DNA of 64,000 nucleotides. It comes from an uncultured Paracoccus sp. (GTDB lineage Bacteria > Pseudomonadota > Alphaproteobacteria > Rhodobacterales > Rhodobacteraceae). Below are positions 60,113 to 64,000 of this stretch, piece by piece. The DNA lies in the NCBI RefSeq assembly GCF_947496875.1, contig NZ_CANMEH010000006.1:124001-188000 (forward strand), written 5' to 3'. How positions within the stretch are numbered: the stretch's first letter is position 1; every line of letters starts with the position of its first letter. The position numbers were made by a program, and so were the translations under genes. The notes beneath the pieces were generated by a model, which was not told the DNA's origin, did no database searches, and saw only the letters and a program-made list of their open reading frames with translations.

Positions 60113-61257
60113 GGCGGCACCGGACGTCCGACCGGTTGCCCGTCGGTCAGCGAATTGACCCCGCGCACGACGACCTCTTCGCCGGGCGCAAGGCCTGCCG
60201 TGATCCGCACCCGGCCGCCGATCTCCTCGCCGATGTTCACGTCGCGGCGCGTGACCGTCGCCTGCTCGCCCTGCCGTGTCACGACCCAGACCACCGCGCC
60301 GGCGTCATCGCCGCTTCGCAGCAGCGCCGCGGGTGGCACGGTCAGCACCACGCCGGTGTCGTAGTCACGGCTGGCCCTGACCAGCGCCCCAATGCGCAAC
60401 TTCCGTCCGGGGTCGAGGGCAAGATGGACGCGCCGGGTACGGGTCGCGGCGTCCGCCAGCGGTTCGATCCGGTCGATCACTGCCGGCAGGCTGCCGGACG
60501 GATCGGTTTCCGGGGTGACGGTGAACGCGTCCCCCGGCTGCAGCTCCTGCAGTTGCGCTTCGGTCAGGTCGATGACGGCTTCGCGTGCGTCCTGCGAGGC
60601 GAGCGTCAGAACTGCCTGTCCCGCCGACACGACGGTGCCCGCGGTCAGATGAACGGCACTGATCACCCCGTCGAATGGGGCGATCAGTTCGGCAAACGCG
60701 GCGGCATCGCGGGCCCGAGCCAGTTCCGACTGGGCCTGCTGACGCGCGGCCTGAGCAGTGGCCAAGGCGCGTTCGGCCTGTTCCAGCTGCGCCGTGCTGG
60801 CGACGCTGCGCTGGTTCAGCTCCCGGGTCCGTTCGGCTGTGGCCTGGGCGGTGGACAACTGCACCTCAGCCGCCGACAAGGCAGCCTCGGCCGCACGGAC
60901 ATCGGCCTGCAGATCGTCGGGGTTCAGGCGCGCGAGCACCTCGCCCGCTGGGACCTCGTCGCCGATGTCGACGCTCTGTTCGATGATGGTGCCGGGGGTC
61001 TGAACGCCCAGCACCGCCTCGGTTGCCGCGACGACAATGCCCGGCACCGATCGCTGGGCTGCCGGCAGGTCGGCGACAATCTCGGTGACGACCGGTCGCG
61101 GCGGGGCCTCGGCGGGCGGCGGGGCCTCGCGCTGCCACGGCAGCGTCAAGGCAGCGGCGGGACCGGCCAGCCAAAGGGCCGCGCTCAGCGACAGGGCCGC
61201 AAGCGGCCAGGCAGACCGCCGGTGCCGGGATCGACGCAATTCCGGTCGCTTCCTCAT
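60109..61257 (-). CDS. RND efflux adaptor (membrane fusion protein), proximal copy
   Basis: This 382-residue periplasmic adaptor has an N-terminal hydrophobic signal (about 14-35, ending AALTLPWQ). The biotinyl-lipoyl-like half-motif VDIGDEVPAGEVLARLNPDDLQ is followed by a long Ala/Glu/Gln coiled-coil hairpin (about 110-190: RAAEAALSAAEVQLSTAQATAERTREL and partner), the second lipoyl part FDGVISAVHLTAGTVVSAGQAVL, and the beta-barrel and membrane-proximal domains. The ATG at 61257 overlaps the distal adaptor stop by 4 bases. It connects the pump to an outer-membrane channel. Confidence 0.92.
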   Translation of the reverse strand: MRKRPELRRSRHRRSAWPLAALSLSAALWLAGPAAALTLPWQREAPPPAEAPPRPVVTEIVADLPAAQRSVPGIVVAATEAVLGVQTPGTIIEQSVDIGDEVPAGEVLARLNPDDLQADVRAAEAALSAAEVQLSTAQATAERTRELNQRSVASTAQLEQAERALATAQAARQQAQSELARARDAAAFAELIAPFDGVISAVHLTAGTVVSAGQAVLTLASQDAREAVIDLTEAQLQELQPGDAFTVTPETDPSGSLPAVIDRIEPLADAATRTRRVHLALDPGRKLRIGALVRASRDYDTGVVLTVPPAALLRSGDDAGAVVWVVTRQGEQATVTRRDVNIGEEIGGRVRITAGLAPGEEVVVRGVNSLTDGQPVGRPVPP

Positions 61258-62402
61258 TCTTCGTCCGCGCCGCTGCCGACGGGCAGGGCTGCCGCGACGC
61301 AACGTCCCGGGTACAGCAGCTGCGATCCGGCCGCGACGATCCGTTCACCCTGCGCCAGTCCGGACGCGATCAGCACCTCGGCCGTATGGAACCGGTCGAT
61401 CACGACCGGTCGGATCGCGACCTTGCAGTCGTCCCCCACGACCCACACTGCCGGCGCGTCATCCGTCGCCGTCAGCGCCGTCCAGGGGATCGGGATGCCC
61501 TGACCGTCCGGCATCTCGATCTCGCCCCGCACGGCCGCCCCCAGCAATGCGGCGTCGGTGGGGGCGTCGATGATCCCAGCCCGCACGGTGACGGATCCCG
61601 TCTGCGGATCCACCAGAGGCGAGATCTCGTCCACCGCGGCGGTCATCGTCCGGTCCGGGTCGTCCACCAGTGTCAGCGTGACCCGCAATCCCATGGCGCC
61701 GTCCAGCAGGGGTGTGTCGGGGATCTGGAACACTGCCTCCAACCCGGACAGCCCGGCCAGTGAGACGACGGTCTGCCCCGGGCCGACGATCTGCCCCGGG
61801 TCCACGGCGCGACCTGTCACCACGGCATCCACCGGTGCACGCAGCACGGTGTCGTCCAGCGCTCGCTGCGCCTGATCCAGACCCGCCCGCGCCTGCCCCA
61901 CGGCCCCCTCGGCCGTGGACAGCGCCTCGACCGCGGCATCGCGGCTGGCGCGGGTGCCGACGCCGCGTTCCAGCAACGAGATCGCGCGATCCGCCGCTTG
62001 CCGGGCCTGATCACGGGCAGCGACGGCACTGTCCAGCGCCGAACTGGCGACCTGCACCATCTGTTCCTGCTGCACCGAGTCGGTCCGCGCCAAGGGATCG
62101 TCCTGTTGCACCCGGTCGCCGGCCCTGACCAGGACCTCGGTGACGCGTCCGCCCAGGCGAAAGCCCGCGTCGACAGTGTCGCGTGCCTCGATCGCGCCGG
62201 TCAGGCTGACATGCAGGACGACGGGTGTCTCGGCCACGGTGATCACCTCGACCGGCAGGGCGCTGTCGCCGTATGCACCTACGGCGGTATCGCTGGCGGA
62301 GGGCGCGACAGATGGGGCGGTCGTCGCGGGCTGCTGTCCTGCTGCAAGCGCCGACATGCCGGCCAGCGATGCAGCCAGGCAGGTCAGACACGCAAGCCAC
62401 AT
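61254..62402 (-). CDS. RND efflux adaptor (membrane fusion protein), distal copy
   Basis: This is a second 382-residue adaptor, clearly different in sequence from the one downstream. The signal peptide is MWLACLTCLAASLAGMSALAAG, with cysteines inside it but no clean lipobox. The first lipoyl half is VRAGDRVQQDDPLARTDS, followed by the coiled-coil hairpin (about 118-180) and VDPGQIVGPGQTVVSLAGLSGLEAVF. The C-terminal domain has two cysteines (GDDCKVAI and PGRCVAA), which could form a disulfide. GGAG lies 10 bases before the ATG. It is the first gene of the three-gene operon. Dual adaptors as in TriAB of Pseudomonas suggest a hetero-oligomeric adaptor ring. Confidence 0.9.
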   Translation of the reverse strand: MWLACLTCLAASLAGMSALAAGQQPATTAPSVAPSASDTAVGAYGDSALPVEVITVAETPVVLHVSLTGAIEARDTVDAGFRLGGRVTEVLVRAGDRVQQDDPLARTDSVQQEQMVQVASSALDSAVAARDQARQAADRAISLLERGVGTRASRDAAVEALSTAEGAVGQARAGLDQAQRALDDTVLRAPVDAVVTGRAVDPGQIVGPGQTVVSLAGLSGLEAVFQIPDTPLLDGAMGLRVTLTLVDDPDRTMTAAVDEISPLVDPQTGSVTVRAGIIDAPTDAALLGAAVRGEIEMPDGQGIPIPWTALTATDDAPAVWVVGDDCKVAIRPVVIDRFHTAEVLIASGLAQGERIVAAGSQLLYPGRCVAAALPVGSGADEE

Positions 62403-62616
62403 GGCAATCCATCTCCGTTACGGGTGCATGCGATAGTTTCATTGCCTGCAAGATGGAAGGGCAACCCCCACCGGGCAGGCAGATTCCAGCTGCTGCCCGA
62501 CGCTTGCCGAGGCTGCCCGACGTGTTTAGCCTGCGCGCATGCGGGCTTGATGCGGGTCGACTACGCCTGAGTGGCGGTGGCCCGTGTCTCGTATCTGCAA
62601 CTGCTGCACGAACGTC

Positions 62617-64000
62617 ATGTCAGGTCCGGACTTGGTCACACCCAACTCGACCCTCGGCCCCAGCCCGGCAGGGCCGCCCGCTCCGCAGCAGCCCGATGTG
62701 GTGCGGCTCGCCGCGATGCTGGTGATCGCGGCGGTCATCGTCGCCGCGCTGTATCTGGGCCGCGACATCCTGATCCCGCTGGCCATCGCCTTCTTGATCA
62801 GCTTCGCCCTCGGCCCGCTCGTGAACTGGGTGGTTCGGCGGGGCCTGCCGCGGATCATCGCCGTGTTCGCGGCGGTACTGCTGGTGTTGGGCGTGCTCGG
62901 CGGGCTGGGCACCGTCGTCACCATGCAGGTGCGCGCGCTCAGCGAGCAGCTGCCCACCTACCAGACCACCATCCGCACCAAGATCGAAGGTCTCGGCACC
63001 CGGCTGCAGGGTCCGGGCATGTTCGATGGTGCCCTGCAGACCGTGGACACGGTGCAGGAAGAGGTCGCCGAGGTGGTCGGCGAGGAGGAGGAAGAGGACA
63101 TCGCGCCGCAGCGCGTCAGGGTGATCCCAGAGCCCGTCTCGCCGTTCGAGACCGCGATGCTGTGGCTGTCACCGCTGCTGGCGCCGGTCGCGACCGCGGG
63201 CATCGTGCTGGTCTTCGTCGTGCTGATCCTGCTGGACCAGGGCGACCTGCGCGACCGCCTGCTGCGGATGCTGGGGGGCAATCTCTACCGGTCGACCGAC
63301 GCGCTGGAAGAGGCCGGCAAGCGCATCTCGAAATATCTTCTGATGCAGCTGCTGGTGAACGTCTCCTATGGTATTCCGATGGCGCTGGGGCTGTGGCTGA
63401 TCGGGGTGCCGGGCTGGATCCTGTGGGGCACGCTGGCCGCGGTCATGCGCTTCATCCCCTATGTCGGGCCGATCCTGTCGGCCGTCTTTCCGCTCAGCCT
63501 CGCCTTTGCCGTCGATCCGGGCTGGAACATGGTGCTGTTCACGCTGGGCCTGATCCTGGTGCTGGAACTGGTGTCGAACAACGTGGTCGAGCCGCTGCTC
63601 TACGGTTCCAGCACCGGGTTGTCGGCGATCTCGCTCATTGCGGCGGCGACGTTCTGGACGGCGATCTGGGGGCCTGTGGGGCTGGTGCTGTCCACCCCGC
63701 TGACCGTCTGCCTGTTGGTGATCGGGCGTTACATTCCGCAGCTTTCGGTGCTGGAGACCCTGCTCGGCTCGACACCCGCGCTGGACCTGCCCACGCGGAT
63801 CTACCAGCGTCTCATCGCCAATGATCCGGACGAGGCGATCGAGACGGCCGAGGACGCGATCGAAACGACGTCGGTCACACGCTTCTACAGCGACCACGGG
63901 ATGGAGGTGCTGCGTCAGGCCAGCGCCGACTATCTTCACACCGCGCGCGCCGAACACCGGCTGCGGATCGCCACGGGAATGGATGCGCTGCTGGATTCGC
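62617..64000 (+). CDS. AI-2E family transporter (PerM/YdiK-like), truncated by the window edge
   Basis: The frame stays open from 62617 to the last base, giving more than 460 residues; the stop lies beyond the window. About eight membrane segments are visible. The first group is LAAMLVIAAVIVAALYLGRDILIPLAIAFLISFALGPLVNWV and the second FIPYVGPILSAVFPLSLAF, VLELVSNNVVEPLLYGSSTGLS and WTAIWGPVGLVLSTPLTVCLLVIGRYIPQL, the diagnostic family motifs. An extracytoplasmic/soluble loop contains the acidic run GEEEEEDIA near residue 130. A C-terminal soluble extension after about 380 is present. The start is uncertain (ATG at 62617 or GTG at 62584). The family exports autoinducer-2 or acts as ion antiporters; the role here is unknown. 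Confidence 0.88.
   Translation, partial: MSGPDLVTPNSTLGPSPAGPPAPQQPDVVRLAAMLVIAAVIVAALYLGRDILIPLAIAFLISFALGPLVNWVVRRGLPRIIAVFAAVLLVLGVLGGLGTVVTMQVRALSEQLPTYQTTIRTKIEGLGTRLQGPGMFDGALQTVDTVQEEVAEVVGEEEEEDIAPQRVRVIPEPVSPFETAMLWLSPLLAPVATAGIVLVFVVLILLDQGDLRDRLLRMLGGNLYRSTDALEEAGKRISKYLLMQLLVNVSYGIPMALGLWLIGVPGWILWGTLAAVMRFIPYVGPILSAVFPLSLAFAVDPGWNMVLFTLGLILVLELVSNNVVEPLLYGSSTGLSAISLIAAATFWTAIWGPVGLVLSTPLTVCLLVIGRYIPQLSVLETLLGSTPALDLPTRIYQRLIANDPDEAIETAEDAIETTSVTRFYSDHGMEVLRQASADYLHTARAEHRLRIATGMDALLDS

Noticed and set aside
62571-63824. 417-codon plus-strand open frame near the right edge
   Set aside because: It has no membrane segments or domains; the frame one base shifted encodes a clear AI-2E transporter that simply runs off the window.

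Overview
The window is GC-rich with very strong G/C third-position bias, frequent GTG/TTG starts and many 4-base ATGA/GTGA stop-start overlaps. Together with a Paracoccus-like astaxanthin gene set (crtW, crtZ, crtY, crtI, crtB, crtE, crtX), a TAXI-type TRAP transporter with a UspA partner, and CTTG-type promoter elements, this points to an alphaproteobacterium of the Rhodobacterales, most likely Paracoccus or a close relative. It looks like ordinary chromosome: no insertion sequence, prophage, CRISPR array, tRNA or rRNA gene was found.

Left part (1-15294). Housekeeping genes come first: priA, an N-formylglutamate amidohydrolase, pyruvate kinase, a small membrane protein, and rpmI-rplT with a good promoter and a textbook terminator. 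A divergent catabolic locus follows: a zinc alcohol dehydrogenase on the minus strand, and on the plus strand a secreted cyclase-family hydrolase, a complete branched-chain-amino-acid-type ABC importer (binding protein, two permeases, two ATPases), an aldehyde dehydrogenase and a short-chain dehydrogenase. This layout suggests uptake and oxidation of one substrate, whose identity cannot be read from sequence.

Middle part (15306-35530). This is a sugar-nucleotide and glycan island. A heptosyltransferase-like protein, a DUF6165 protein and UDP-glucose 6-dehydrogenase come first. A tight seven-gene minus-strand operon (26640 down to 18959) encodes two NAD-dependent epimerases, a GT4 glycosyltransferase, three tandem CgeB-like glycosyltransferases and a UDP-xylose synthase. 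Facing it is a six-gene plus-strand operon (26780-32266): a histidine phosphatase, a CmoB-like methyltransferase, a glycoside hydrolase, myo-inositol-1-phosphate synthase, a zinc-type dehydrogenase and a Gfo/Idh/MocA oxidoreductase. A pyruvyltransferase-like and an FrhB-like gene follow after a stress-type ferritin-like gene. I read this as a locus for an inositol- and pentose-containing surface glycan or glycoside. The glycoside hydrolase appears to have its barrel motifs in circularly permuted order, which is the most unusual observation here.

Right part (35660-64000). Carotenoid genes lie in two minus-strand operons, crtE-X-Y-I and crtW-Z-B, separated by a photolyase gene on the opposite strand that is divergent from crtW. 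Then come an SLC13/TrkA-C permease, a shortened Mfd-like translocase, an Lgt-like/TlpA fusion, a carboxymuconolactone-decarboxylase-like protein, a class III aminotransferase, a TAXI-TRAP system with UspA, an RND pump with two adaptor genes and no outer-membrane factor, and an AI-2E-family transporter that runs off the right edge.
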